Notes under the pieces: model-generated
Told to the model about the DNA's origin: nothing
Seen by the model: only the letters and a program-made list of their open reading frames with translations
Database searches by the model: none
Position numbers and translations under genes: made by a program
DNA from: JACKFB01 sp041389525
GTDB lineage: Bacteria > Myxococcota_A > UBA9042 > PHBI01 > JACKFB01
Direction of reading: 5' to 3'
NCBI GenBank assembly: GCA_041389525.1
Contig: JAWKRR010000038.1
Location: forward strand, 1 to 64,000
DNA: 64,000 bases
Part shown: positions 17,944-25,635 of the stretch, in pieces
Layout of the letters: each line of letters begins with the position of its first letter
Numbering within the stretch: position 1 is the first letter of the stretch

Positions 17944-20900
17944 CTAGATCTCGTCGGAGACGCTCGCACCCTGGATGGCGGCGTGCTCGGGGACGGCCAG
18001 CCAGTCGCGGCGCCGGGCGGGGTCGCGGATGGTCGAGGCCACGCGGCGCATCTGCTCGAGCGCGCGCTGCTCCAGGGTGTCGGCGGCGCGGTGCTGGCGC
18101 GCGTTGCGCCGGGCGCAGGCGAGCACCCAGACCAGGACGTGGACCTCGGCCTCCCAGCCGGGGCGGCGGTCGGCGGCCGACAGGGCGCGCTCGGCGAACC
18201 CAAGCGCCGCCTCGTGGTTTCGCGTCTCCATCGCCGCCCGCGCCGCCAGCGCGAAGGCGCGCCCGGCGCGCGGGTACTCCTTGCGCCTCGCGGCCTGCAG
18301 CGCCAGGGACTCGGCCTCCGCCTGGGCCTGCGCGGCCTCGGCGGGGCTGTCGCTGAGGCTGAAGTCCAGCATCGACAGGCGCAGCTGCGTGAGCTCGGTC
18401 CACGACAGCACGTCGCGGGCGCGGCCGTAGATCTCGCCGAGGAGGCGTCGGGCGTCCGCGGGGCGTCCGCTGGCCTTGAGCGCCTCGGCCTCCAGCGCCT
18501 CGGCGAGGGCCTCGGCCGCGGGCAGGCGGTCCCGAATCGCGAGGTCGCGCGCCTGACCGGCGTGGTCGCGCGCCGTGTCCAGCCAGCCGAAGGTCAGGTG
18601 GGTGCGGGCCAGCTCGATCTCGAGCTGATACGACGCGTGCCGCAGGTGCTCGCCGGGCATGTCGCGCGCGACCTCGAGCAGCCGCTCCAGCGCGCTCTCG
18701 GGGCGGCCCGCGAGCCGGTGAATCACCGCCGCCAGGATGCGCGCGCGCACCGCGTGGGCCACGTCGCCCGCGGCCTGGGCGGCCGTCAAATACGCAGTCG
18801 CCGCCTGCTCGGCTTCGCGCACGGCCTCGATCTCGACGAGCATCTCCGCCCGCGCGGCGGCGAGGCGCAACACCACGCCGGGCCGCGGCCGCGACTGGTC
18901 GGAGCCCATGCCCGTGGCCAAGGCGTCGAGGGCGGCGGCCGTCTCGCTGAAGGCGCGCAGGCGCAGGCCCTCGGCCCACATGAAGAGCCCGCGCGCGTCG
19001 GGGCTCGGGTGCTCGCCCTCGAGCGCCAGCCGCGCCTCGGCGTGGCGCATGAGCTGGCTCCAAGCCGAACGCTCGAAGGCCGCCACCATCCGCGTCTCCA
19101 GCGAAAACGCCAGGGTCGGCATGTGCGCCGTGTCGGTGCCGTAGCCGACCAGCTTCTCAGCGGCCGAGTCCAGCATCTCCAGATCGCCCTCCGCCAGCGC
19201 CAACCGGACGCGGGCCTTCAGGAGCATCACCCACCAGCGCCACGCGTCCTTCGCCTCGGCGGGCCCGAGATGCTTCTCGAGCAGCTCCTGGGCGCGGTCG
19301 AGGTATTGTGCAGCGCGTTGCGCCGACTCGGAGCCGATGGCCTCAGAAGCGGCCGTGACCAGGTGCGGGGCAGCATGGGCCGGGCGGTCTGAGCGCAGCA
19401 GCTCCGCGGCGACCAGGCTGCGCTGGCCCGGGAAGGGGTCGGCTGCGTGCAGCGCCTGGGCCAGCCGCCGGTGCAGCCGCATCTTGATCGCGGCCGGCGT
19501 CGCCCGGTACATGCTGCGTCGCCACGCCTCGTCGCCGATCCCGAGCTGGTCGCCGGTCGACTCGACCAGGGTCCCGCGGGACAGCAGATCGGGGATGCGC
19601 GCCGACCACGAGTCCAGGTAGCGCTCGATGACGCCGCGGGGCATCGGGTGCCGCACGCAGGCCAGCAGCTGCTCGAGGGCGCCGGGATCGGCCGTGGGCA
19701 AGGGCTGCCGCTTGGTGTCGCCCTCGACCACGAAGCCGTCACGGGTGCGCTTGAGGACGCCGCGCCGGAACAGATCCACCAGCGCCGCGGTCAGCCCGGC
19801 GGGCGTGCGCCCCGACTCGCCGTGCAGGTCGGTGATGGCGGGCACATCGAGCACCCCGCGCCCGACCGCCGACTCGAACCAGGTGGCGGCGTCCTCGAGC
19901 GTGGGCTCGGGCAGGCGCTCGGTGGCGACGTAGGCCGCGCGGACGAAGCTGGCGAAGGGCGGGGCGATGGGGGTCTCGCCCGGGTCCAACGTGGCCAGCA
20001 GGCGCAGGTTCGGCGAGCGGCTACCGGTGAAGACCGCGTGCATGACGTGCAGCGAGCGGCCGTCGATGCGGTGGATGTTCTCGATGACGAGCACCGTGGG
20101 CACATCGAGGCGCGACAGGATCGCCGCGGCCCCAGCGGGCCCCGGCAGCGGCTCGGGCGTGACGCCGCCGGCCTGCTCGGCGCGCAGGCGCTGCAGGATG
20201 ATCAGCGCGGGTCGCAGGCCGTCCAGGTCGCTCTCGCAGGGCTGGTTCAACGCGAATCGAATGACGCGGGCGCCCTGGATCGCCGCGCGGTCAGCGAGCT
20301 CGTGGACCACCGCGCCGCCGTCGAAGCCGGGGGGCGACTCGACCAGCAAGACCTTGGTCACGCTGGACGCGGCGTCGGAGCCGGGGGCGATGCCGGTCAG
20401 GGTGCGGTCGCCGGCCGCGAAGGCCGTCTCGCGCCGCGGGAAGACCACGCCGTGCAGGCGCCGCGCGAAGGCCTCGGGCAGCTCGAGGCTCACCCGTCGC
20501 TCGATGGCGTGGCCGAAGCGCTCGAGGACCTCGGCGGCGGTGCGCGGGCGCTTCTGGGGCTGCGGCTGCAGCATCATCATCACGAGCTGGCTCAACGCCT
20601 TCGGGCACTCGGGGTGTGTGATGGGCGGCGCCGGCTTGCCCAGCCGCGCGTCCAAGAGCTCCTGCTCGTCGCTGCCCGGCCAGGGCCGCCGCCCCTCGAT
20701 GACCTCGTAGAGGATCAGCCCGAAGGCGTACAAATCCGAGCGTTCATCGAAGGGATAGCCCGCCAGCATCTCCGGCGCGCAGTACTCCGGCGTCCCGATG
20801 AAGAGCTCCTCGGGCGGCTCGCCGAGCCTGGACGCCACGCCCAGATCGATGAGCTTCGTCGAGCCCTCGCCCGGCTTGTCCATGTCGACCAGGATGTTGC

Positions 20901-21303
20901 CCGGCTTCAGATCGCGGTGCAGCCAGCCTCGCCCGTGGATGTAGTCCAGCGCGCGCAGCACCTGCTCCATCCAAGGCCACGCCTGCTCGAGCCCGCGCAG
21001 GCGCGGGATCGCCAGGTAGAGCGAGATGCCGCGGCAGTACTCGAGCGTGAAGTAGGGCACCTCCCCGCCGCGGGGGTGGCTGGCGAACCCGACCTCGTAG
21101 ACCTCAGGGATGTTCGGGTGGTGAAAGCTGCGCTGGGTGACGAACTCGGTCATGAAGCCCGAGGTCGCGTTGCGGTACTCCGGCAGCAGGATCTTCACCG
21201 CGAGCGGGCGCTCCTCGGACGCGAGGTCCGCCGCGAGCAGTACCCGACCCATGCCGCCTTCGCCGAGCGTGCGCTCGAGCCGATATCGCCCGTCCCAGCT
21301 CAA
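17944..21303 (-). CDS. Ser/Thr protein kinase with fused ATPase-like and TPR-like regions
   Basis: The start is a TTG at 21303, one base after the stop of the upstream HTH gene, with GAGGGCGG about 9 nt before it. Residues 7-270 are a complete Hanks-type kinase: glycine loop GEGGMG (14-19), Lys37 in LAVKIL, E53, catalytic HRDLKPGN (129-136), DLG (153-155, replacing DFG) and APE (176-178). Residues ~315-600 resemble the STAND/AAA ATPase modules of PknK-like kinases. However, the P-loop position reads ESPPGFDGGAVV and lacks GKS/T, while a Walker B-like VLVIENIHRIDG is kept. The rest (to 1,119) is Ala/Leu/Glu-rich helical repeats of TPR type. No transmembrane helix is seen, so it is cytoplasmic. 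It probably phosphorylates regulators; the target is unknown. Confidence 0.88.
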   Translation of the reverse strand: MSWDGRYRLERTLGEGGMGRVLLAADLASEERPLAVKILLPEYRNATSGFMTEFVTQRSFHHPNIPEVYEVGFASHPRGGEVPYFTLEYCRGISLYLAIPRLRGLEQAWPWMEQVLRALDYIHGRGWLHRDLKPGNILVDMDKPGEGSTKLIDLGVASRLGEPPEELFIGTPEYCAPEMLAGYPFDERSDLYAFGLILYEVIEGRRPWPGSDEQELLDARLGKPAPPITHPECPKALSQLVMMMLQPQPQKRPRTAAEVLERFGHAIERRVSLELPEAFARRLHGVVFPRRETAFAAGDRTLTGIAPGSDAASSVTKVLLVESPPGFDGGAVVHELADRAAIQGARVIRFALNQPCESDLDGLRPALIILQRLRAEQAGGVTPEPLPGPAGAAAILSRLDVPTVLVIENIHRIDGRSLHVMHAVFTGSRSPNLRLLATLDPGETPIAPPFASFVRAAYVATERLPEPTLEDAATWFESAVGRGVLDVPAITDLHGESGRTPAGLTAALVDLFRRGVLKRTRDGFVVEGDTKRQPLPTADPGALEQLLACVRHPMPRGVIERYLDSWSARIPDLLSRGTLVESTGDQLGIGDEAWRRSMYRATPAAIKMRLHRRLAQALHAADPFPGQRSLVAAELLRSDRPAHAAPHLVTAASEAIGSESAQRAAQYLDRAQELLEKHLGPAEAKDAWRWWVMLLKARVRLALAEGDLEMLDSAAEKLVGYGTDTAHMPTLAFSLETRMVAAFERSAWSQLMRHAEARLALEGEHPSPDARGLFMWAEGLRLRAFSETAAALDALATGMGSDQSRPRPGVVLRLAAARAEMLVEIEAVREAEQAATAYLTAAQAAGDVAHAVRARILAAVIHRLAGRPESALERLLEVARDMPGEHLRHASYQLEIELARTHLTFGWLDTARDHAGQARDLAIRDRLPAAEALAEALEAEALKASGRPADARRLLGEIYGRARDVLSWTELTQLRLSMLDFSLSDSPAEAAQAQAEAESLALQAARRKEYPRAGRAFALAARAAMETRNHEAALGFAERALSAADRRPGWEAEVHVLVWVLACARRNARQHRAADTLEQRALEQMRRVASTIRDPARRRDWLAVPEHAAIQGASVSDEI

Positions 21304-21304
21304 T

Positions 21305-22123
21305 TCATCCGCCCTCGACCGCGCGCGGACCGACGATGGAGAGCCAGAGCGGCACGAGGTGCCGGGCGTCCGCGTCGAGGCGGGTGACGAGCGCGTTCAG
21401 GGTGGGCGGGCGGGAGGCCATGGTGTGTCGGAACCGGACGCTCCAGGGGCTGTCGGCCGCCGCCGCCGTGAGCTTGGCGCCGTCCTGCTTCGCCGCGGCC
21501 AGGATCTCGGCGCTCGCGGGACCGGCGGCGGTTGGGGCGACCAGGGCGAAGCTCACCGCTCGCGGCTCCAGGGTCAGCACCAGCCGCGGCCGCTCGTCCA
21601 CCGGCGTCGCGCTGGGGGCCGAAGCGTCCGAAAAGGTAAATGCGATCGAGGAGATCGGAGCCCCGCCCGCGTCCTCCGCGCGCCACAGCCCCGTGCGCTC
21701 CGCGTCCCCGGCGGCGGGCTGCAGCCGGCCCTGCGAGCGCCGCCCGAGGCTCGGGAGCAGCGCGTCGGCCACGGCGATGAGGCCGTCGCGGGCTTGCAGG
21801 CGCAGCAGGTTGTCCTCGGTCTTGGGCGTCACCGCGCTCAACGCGGCGAGCGCCTCGGCGGCGACGAATGGCCCCTCGGCCTCATCAGCCGGCGGCAGGG
21901 CCGACGCGAGCTTGGGCGCCTCGGCCTCGGCGTCGAGAGGCCGGGCCGCGAGCAAGGGGCTGCGCTGTTCGCCCAGCCACGCGATGACTTGGTCGCGTAG
22001 GAAACGAACCTGGCCGGCCACCTGGACGCGTGGGAGATCGGTCTCTGCGAGGAGGCGACCGATCACAACAGGCGATAATCGCAGCAGGTCAGCCAGCTCG
22101 GCCTCGGTGAGCACTGGATTCAC
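21305..22123 (-). CDS. Helix-turn-helix (excisionase/MerR-like) DNA-binding protein
   Basis: A GTG at 22123 (VNPVLTEAELADLL) is preferred over the ATG at 22300, because the extension is Pro/Arg/Gly-rich shadow-like sequence. It gives 272 residues. Residues 5-52 form an excisionase-type winged helix: LTEAELADLLRLSPVVIGRL, then LPRVQVAGQVRFLRDQVIAWL. The remainder is Ala-rich with a possible ligand or oligomerisation domain (SSIAFTFSD, LVLTLEPRAVSFALV) that I do not recognise. It is one base upstream of the kinase TTG start, so the pair is translationally coupled. It may be a regulator controlled by, or controlling, the kinase. No integrase is nearby, so a phage excisionase role is unlikely. 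Confidence 0.7.
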   Translation of the reverse strand: MNPVLTEAELADLLRLSPVVIGRLLAETDLPRVQVAGQVRFLRDQVIAWLGEQRSPLLAARPLDAEAEAPKLASALPPADEAEGPFVAAEALAALSAVTPKTEDNLLRLQARDGLIAVADALLPSLGRRSQGRLQPAAGDAERTGLWRAEDAGGAPISSIAFTFSDASAPSATPVDERPRLVLTLEPRAVSFALVAPTAAGPASAEILAAAKQDGAKLTAAAADSPWSVRFRHTMASRPPTLNALVTRLDADARHLVPLWLSIVGPRAVEGG

Positions 22124-22129
22124 GGCGTC

Positions 22130-22135
22130 AGTATA
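22130..22135 (-). promoter_or_regulatory. Possible -10 of a leaderless transcript for the HTH-kinase operon
   Basis: On the minus strand TATACT is followed by six bases (GACGCC) and then the GTG start. The distance fits transcription starting at, or just before, the start codon. No ribosome-binding site precedes that GTG. The -35 region is not recognisable. Confidence 0.35.
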
Positions 22136-22315
22136 GACGGGTCGCGGCGGGACGCCACCCCGCCCCGAAATCGGTTCCGAGACGGCCTTTCTTAACTCGA
22201 ATCCCCGGTGGGCGGCCCTCGGCGATCCGCCAGCCGGCGCCGGTGAAAACGCGAACGCCCCGCGGGAGGCGGCGGGGGCCGCTTCGCGCGAGGCGTTCAC
22301 TGAGGGGTCGCTGAC

Positions 22316-24052
22316 CTAGCGGCGACGGGCCGGGGGAGCCGTTCCGCGACGAGCGGGCGACGCCGCGGGCTGGCGGGACGGCGAGGGGCTGTCCCGTCGC
22401 TCCGACCTGTCGCGATCGCCGGACTGCGAGGGCCGCGACGGCGCCGCGGGGCGGGCCGCCGGGCTGTAGCTCGGCCGTGAGGGCTGGGCCGCGGGGCGCG
22501 AGGGCTGCGACGGCCGCGAGGGCTGGGCCGCGGGGCGCGAGGGCTGCGACGGCCGCGAGGGCTGGGCCGCAGGGCGCGAGGGCTGCGACGGCCGCGAGGG
22601 CTGGGCCGCAGGGCGCGAGGGCTGGGTCGGCCGGGAGGGCTGAGCCGCAGGGCGCGAGGGCTGCGCCTGGCGGAAGGGCTGGGCCGCGGGGCGCGAGGGC
22701 TGCGACGGCCGCGAGGGCTGGGCCGCGGGGCGCGAGGGCTGGGCCGCGGGGCGCGAGGGCTGGGCCTGGCGCTGGGGGCTCGGCTGGGGCGCCATCCGCT
22801 CACGGGCGCTCTCTCGCTCCGGCGCTGCGGACCGCGATTCACGCTCGTCACCACGGCGCGAGGCGGCGCCGTCGGGGAAGAGCGGCTGTCCCTCGCCGCG
22901 ACGACGCGAGTCGCTCGCCGCGGGAGTGCCCTTGCCGCGTCCGTTGAACGCGGGGTTGGCCTTGCCCTGACCCGCCTTCGGTGCGTTGCGGCTGCCGTCG
23001 GGCTCGCCGCGACCTGACGCGCCACGCGGGGGCCGCTCGTCGCGCCGGTCGGGAGTCCGGGCGTCGGGCCGCCCGCCCCGGTCGCTACGACCAGGCACCG
23101 CGGACGCCGCCTTGGGCTTGTACTGACCCGCGGACGGGCGGGGCTTGGCACCCATCGGCGCCGGCTTGGCCTTGGCGTACACGGGCTTCGCCTTCACGGG
23201 GTAGTGCGGCGTGTACTTGGCGTAGCGGACGTGGCGCACGTAGTGGTGCTTCGGGTGGTAGTGCACGCCGTGGTGGTGGTTGTACCAAGCGTAGTGCGAG
23301 CGGTGGTAGTGCGACGACCAGGACCACGTGCCGGCGTACCAGTGGGGCGCGACCCAGAGCGGTCCGTCCCAGTAGCCGCCGACCCACGAGTAGCCGACGC
23401 GGACGCTCGGCCGCCAGAAGCCCAGGGAGATCACGCCGGCCACGGGATAGCCCGGCACCCACACGTAGTTGGCGCGGGTGGTCGTCGGGACCCAGTAGCC
23501 CTGGTACCAGTAGCCGTCGGCCCAGTAGCCGTCGGTCCACTCGTAGCCGGGGACGTAGGACTGCCGCCAGTAGCCGTTGGCGTAGTAGCCGGTGGGCGCG
23601 CGGTAGCCGGGCACCCACACGTGCTCGGGGCGCTGCTGAAGGGGCTGCCACTGGCCGGCGACGAAGACGCCGTCGGAGTCGTAGTAGCCGTCGATCCACT
23701 CGAAGCCGTCGACCTGGCCCTCGCGCCAGAAACCGCTGACCCAGACGCCGTTCTCGTCGTGGTAGCCGTCGACCCACACCCAACCGTTGTCGGGGGCGGC
23801 GATCTGCTGCCACTCGCCGGCGTGAGAGACGCCGTCTGCGTCGACGTAGGGGTCGATCCAGGCCTCGCCTTCGCGCTCGGACTCGCGCCAGAAGCCGTCG
23901 ATCCACGCGCCGTCGGAGTCGTAGTGGCCGTCGACCCAGACCCAGCCGCTCTCGTCGACGATCGGCGCGGCGGCCTGGACCTGGGTCACCATCAGGCCGC
24001 CGCTGAGGGCGACGGCGAGAAGTGTTTGGCGAAGTATTGTCGTGATGACCAT
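22316..24052 (-). CDS. Exported WxxGxW-repeat protein with Pro/Ser/Arg repeat tail
   Basis: The ATG at 24052 has AGGAGA 6 bp upstream and yields a signal peptide (MVITTILRQTLLAVALSGG, cleavage near VQA/AAP); 578 residues. Residues ~30-240 hold about a dozen WVDGHY / WVPGYR / WTDGYW units of the WxxGxW (YXWGXW) family. A His/Tyr-rich stretch (SHYHRSHYAWYNHHHGVHYH) follows and could bind metal. The C-terminal half is a very basic, Pro/Ser/Arg/Gln-rich low-complexity tail built from AQPSRP units encoded by 39-bp DNA repeats. Such proteins are common in Myxococcota and Bacteroidota envelopes, but their function is not known. It stands alone between the HTH/kinase group and rlmD. The repeat tail could vary in length by slippage. 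Confidence 0.82.
   Translation of the reverse strand: MVITTILRQTLLAVALSGGLMVTQVQAAAPIVDESGWVWVDGHYDSDGAWIDGFWRESEREGEAWIDPYVDADGVSHAGEWQQIAAPDNGWVWVDGYHDENGVWVSGFWREGQVDGFEWIDGYYDSDGVFVAGQWQPLQQRPEHVWVPGYRAPTGYYANGYWRQSYVPGYEWTDGYWADGYWYQGYWVPTTTRANYVWVPGYPVAGVISLGFWRPSVRVGYSWVGGYWDGPLWVAPHWYAGTWSWSSHYHRSHYAWYNHHHGVHYHPKHHYVRHVRYAKYTPHYPVKAKPVYAKAKPAPMGAKPRPSAGQYKPKAASAVPGRSDRGGRPDARTPDRRDERPPRGASGRGEPDGSRNAPKAGQGKANPAFNGRGKGTPAASDSRRRGEGQPLFPDGAASRRGDERESRSAAPERESARERMAPQPSPQRQAQPSRPAAQPSRPAAQPSRPSQPSRPAAQPFRQAQPSRPAAQPSRPTQPSRPAAQPSRPSQPSRPAAQPSRPSQPSRPAAQPSRPSQPSRPAAQPSRPSYSPAARPAAPSRPSQSGDRDRSERRDSPSPSRQPAASPARRGTAPPARRR
22471..22770 (-). repeat. 39-bp tandem repeats coding AQPSRP-type units
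   Basis: Near-identical units of 39 bp (13 residues, AQPSRPSQPSRPA) and partial units recur about eight times inside the WxxGxW gene. All keep the reading frame. Variants with Thr, Phe and Gln-Ala show that the array is old enough to have diverged slightly. Confidence 0.8.
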
Positions 24053-24206
24053 GGTCGTCTCCTGTCGCACCGGGGCGATGAACACGGGTCGGACGCGGTC
24101 GACTCCCGGCTATTCAACAGCCACGATCTACTGATAGGCGCCGCGCGGGCCGATGCCAAGCCTTGGCGCGTGTCGCCGTCCTCGGTCCGAACCCGGCGTG
24201 ATTCGA

Positions 24207-25577
24207 TCAGGAGCGGGAGGCGGCCACGATGACTTCGACGTGCGGCGTGTGCGGAAACATGTCCAGCGGGACGACGTCGGTGACCTGGTAGCCGGCGGCG
24301 ACGAGCTGGGCGAGGTCGCGGGCCAGCGAGCGGGGGCCGCAGGAGACGTAGACGAGGCGGCGCGGGCCGGAGGGGGCGACCAGCGCGTCGAGGACGGCGC
24401 TGTCGAGGCCGCGGCGGGGCGGATCGACGATCACGGCGTCGGTCGCGGCGGTGAGGGCGCGGCCGATGGTCGTGGCGAGCGGGCCCTCCACGACGGTGAC
24501 GTTCCGCGTGCCGAGGTGGGCCGTGTTGCCGCGCGCGTCGGCGCAGGCGTCGGCCGCGACCTCGGCCAGGGTGACGCGGGCGGCGCGGTCCTTGAGCGAG
24601 AGCCCGAAGACCCCGATGCCGGCGTAGAGATCGGCGAGGTGCTCCATGCGGGCGGGCATCAGCGAGCCCACCGTGGCGACCATGGCCTGGGCGACCTGGT
24701 GGTTGGTCTGCAAGAAGGCCGTCGGCCCTACCTCGAGCGCCAGCCCGCCGAAGGTCACGCGCTGACGTGTGGCCCCGCCCAGCTCGATGGTGTCGCGGCC
24801 GAGGACCGGCCCGGAGTCGCTGGGGTTGATGTTGGCGAAGACGCCCACGATCCCCGGAATCGCCAGCAAATCCCTGGCGATTTCGAGAAGCTTGGGCTCC
24901 TCGCGGCTGGCGACGATGGTGAGCAGGCCGCGGCCGACCGCGGGGTCGAAGCGCAGCAGCAGCGCGCGCAGGGTGCCCGGGCGGTCGGGGCCGTCCCAGG
25001 TGGTCAGCCCGCTGCGGTCGAGGATCGCTCGGGCGTGCTGCAGCGCGCGGTCGAGCTCGGGGTGCTGGACGACGCAGCGCTCGACCGGGACGAGGTCGTT
25101 GGTGCCGGGGCCGTAGAAACCCAGCTCCAGGCGGCCGTCGATGCGGCGGGTCATCATCAGGGCGCGGGTGCGGTAGCCGGTCTCGACTCGCGGGCCGGGG
25201 TCTTCGCGCCACGTGGCGTCTGGGCAGTGGGGGTCCAGCAGGGCGTGGAGGGTCTCGCTGCGCGTCTGGCGCTGGATCTCGAGCGAGGCCATCTGCCACG
25301 GACAGCCGCCGCAGCGCTCGACCAACGGGCAGGGGGGCTCGACGCGGTGAGGCGAGGGCGTCTCGAGCTCGTGGATGCGGGCCCAGGCGGCGTTCTTGCC
25401 GACGTGGGTGACGCGGAACTGGCCGCGGTCGCCGGGGACGCCGCCGGGGACGCGCGCCTCAAGGCCGACGTCGCCCAGGCGGGCGCGGGAGCCGTCGGAG
25501 TCCGCCAGGGCGGTCACCTCGCCGGCGACCAGGGAACCTTGGAGGAGGCGAGCCGTCGTGTCTGCTTGGTCTTGCAC
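24207..25577 (-). CDS. rlmD: RlmD/TrmA-family RNA (uracil-C5) methyltransferase
   Basis: The 456-residue protein has an N-terminal TRAM-like OB fold (to ~70) and the [4Fe-4S] cysteines C83, C89, C92 and C168. A class I SAM domain follows, with FLQTN (288-292), LYAGIGVFG (317-325), DPPRRG (385-390) and the catalytic C413 in VSCGPRSLARDL. These are the marks of the RumA/RlmD group, which methylates U1939 of 23S rRNA using SAM. RlmC and TrmA paralogues share the fold, and the TRAM domain plus cluster favours RlmD. The gene is single, flanked by envelope genes, and nothing suggests special regulation. Confidence 0.88.
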   Translation of the reverse strand: MQDQADTTARLLQGSLVAGEVTALADSDGSRARLGDVGLEARVPGGVPGDRGQFRVTHVGKNAAWARIHELETPSPHRVEPPCPLVERCGGCPWQMASLEIQRQTRSETLHALLDPHCPDATWREDPGPRVETGYRTRALMMTRRIDGRLELGFYGPGTNDLVPVERCVVQHPELDRALQHARAILDRSGLTTWDGPDRPGTLRALLLRFDPAVGRGLLTIVASREEPKLLEIARDLLAIPGIVGVFANINPSDSGPVLGRDTIELGGATRQRVTFGGLALEVGPTAFLQTNHQVAQAMVATVGSLMPARMEHLADLYAGIGVFGLSLKDRAARVTLAEVAADACADARGNTAHLGTRNVTVVEGPLATTIGRALTAATDAVIVDPPRRGLDSAVLDALVAPSGPRRLVYVSCGPRSLARDLAQLVAAGYQVTDVVPLDMFPHTPHVEVIVAASRS

Positions 25578-25635
25578 CCGCCCGACCTACCGCGCGCCGG
25601 TCCGCGTGTCCACGTCCACGGCCCGCGGCGGCCCG

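Noticed and set aside
21305..22123. Phage excisionase
   Set aside because: The HTH type fits, but no integrase, attachment site or phage gene is seen, and the protein has a long C-terminal domain and is coupled to a kinase.
22471..22770. CRISPR-like regular repeats
   Set aside because: Repeats are directly adjacent without unique spacers, keep the frame of the WxxGxW gene and encode AQPSRP units; no cas genes are nearby.
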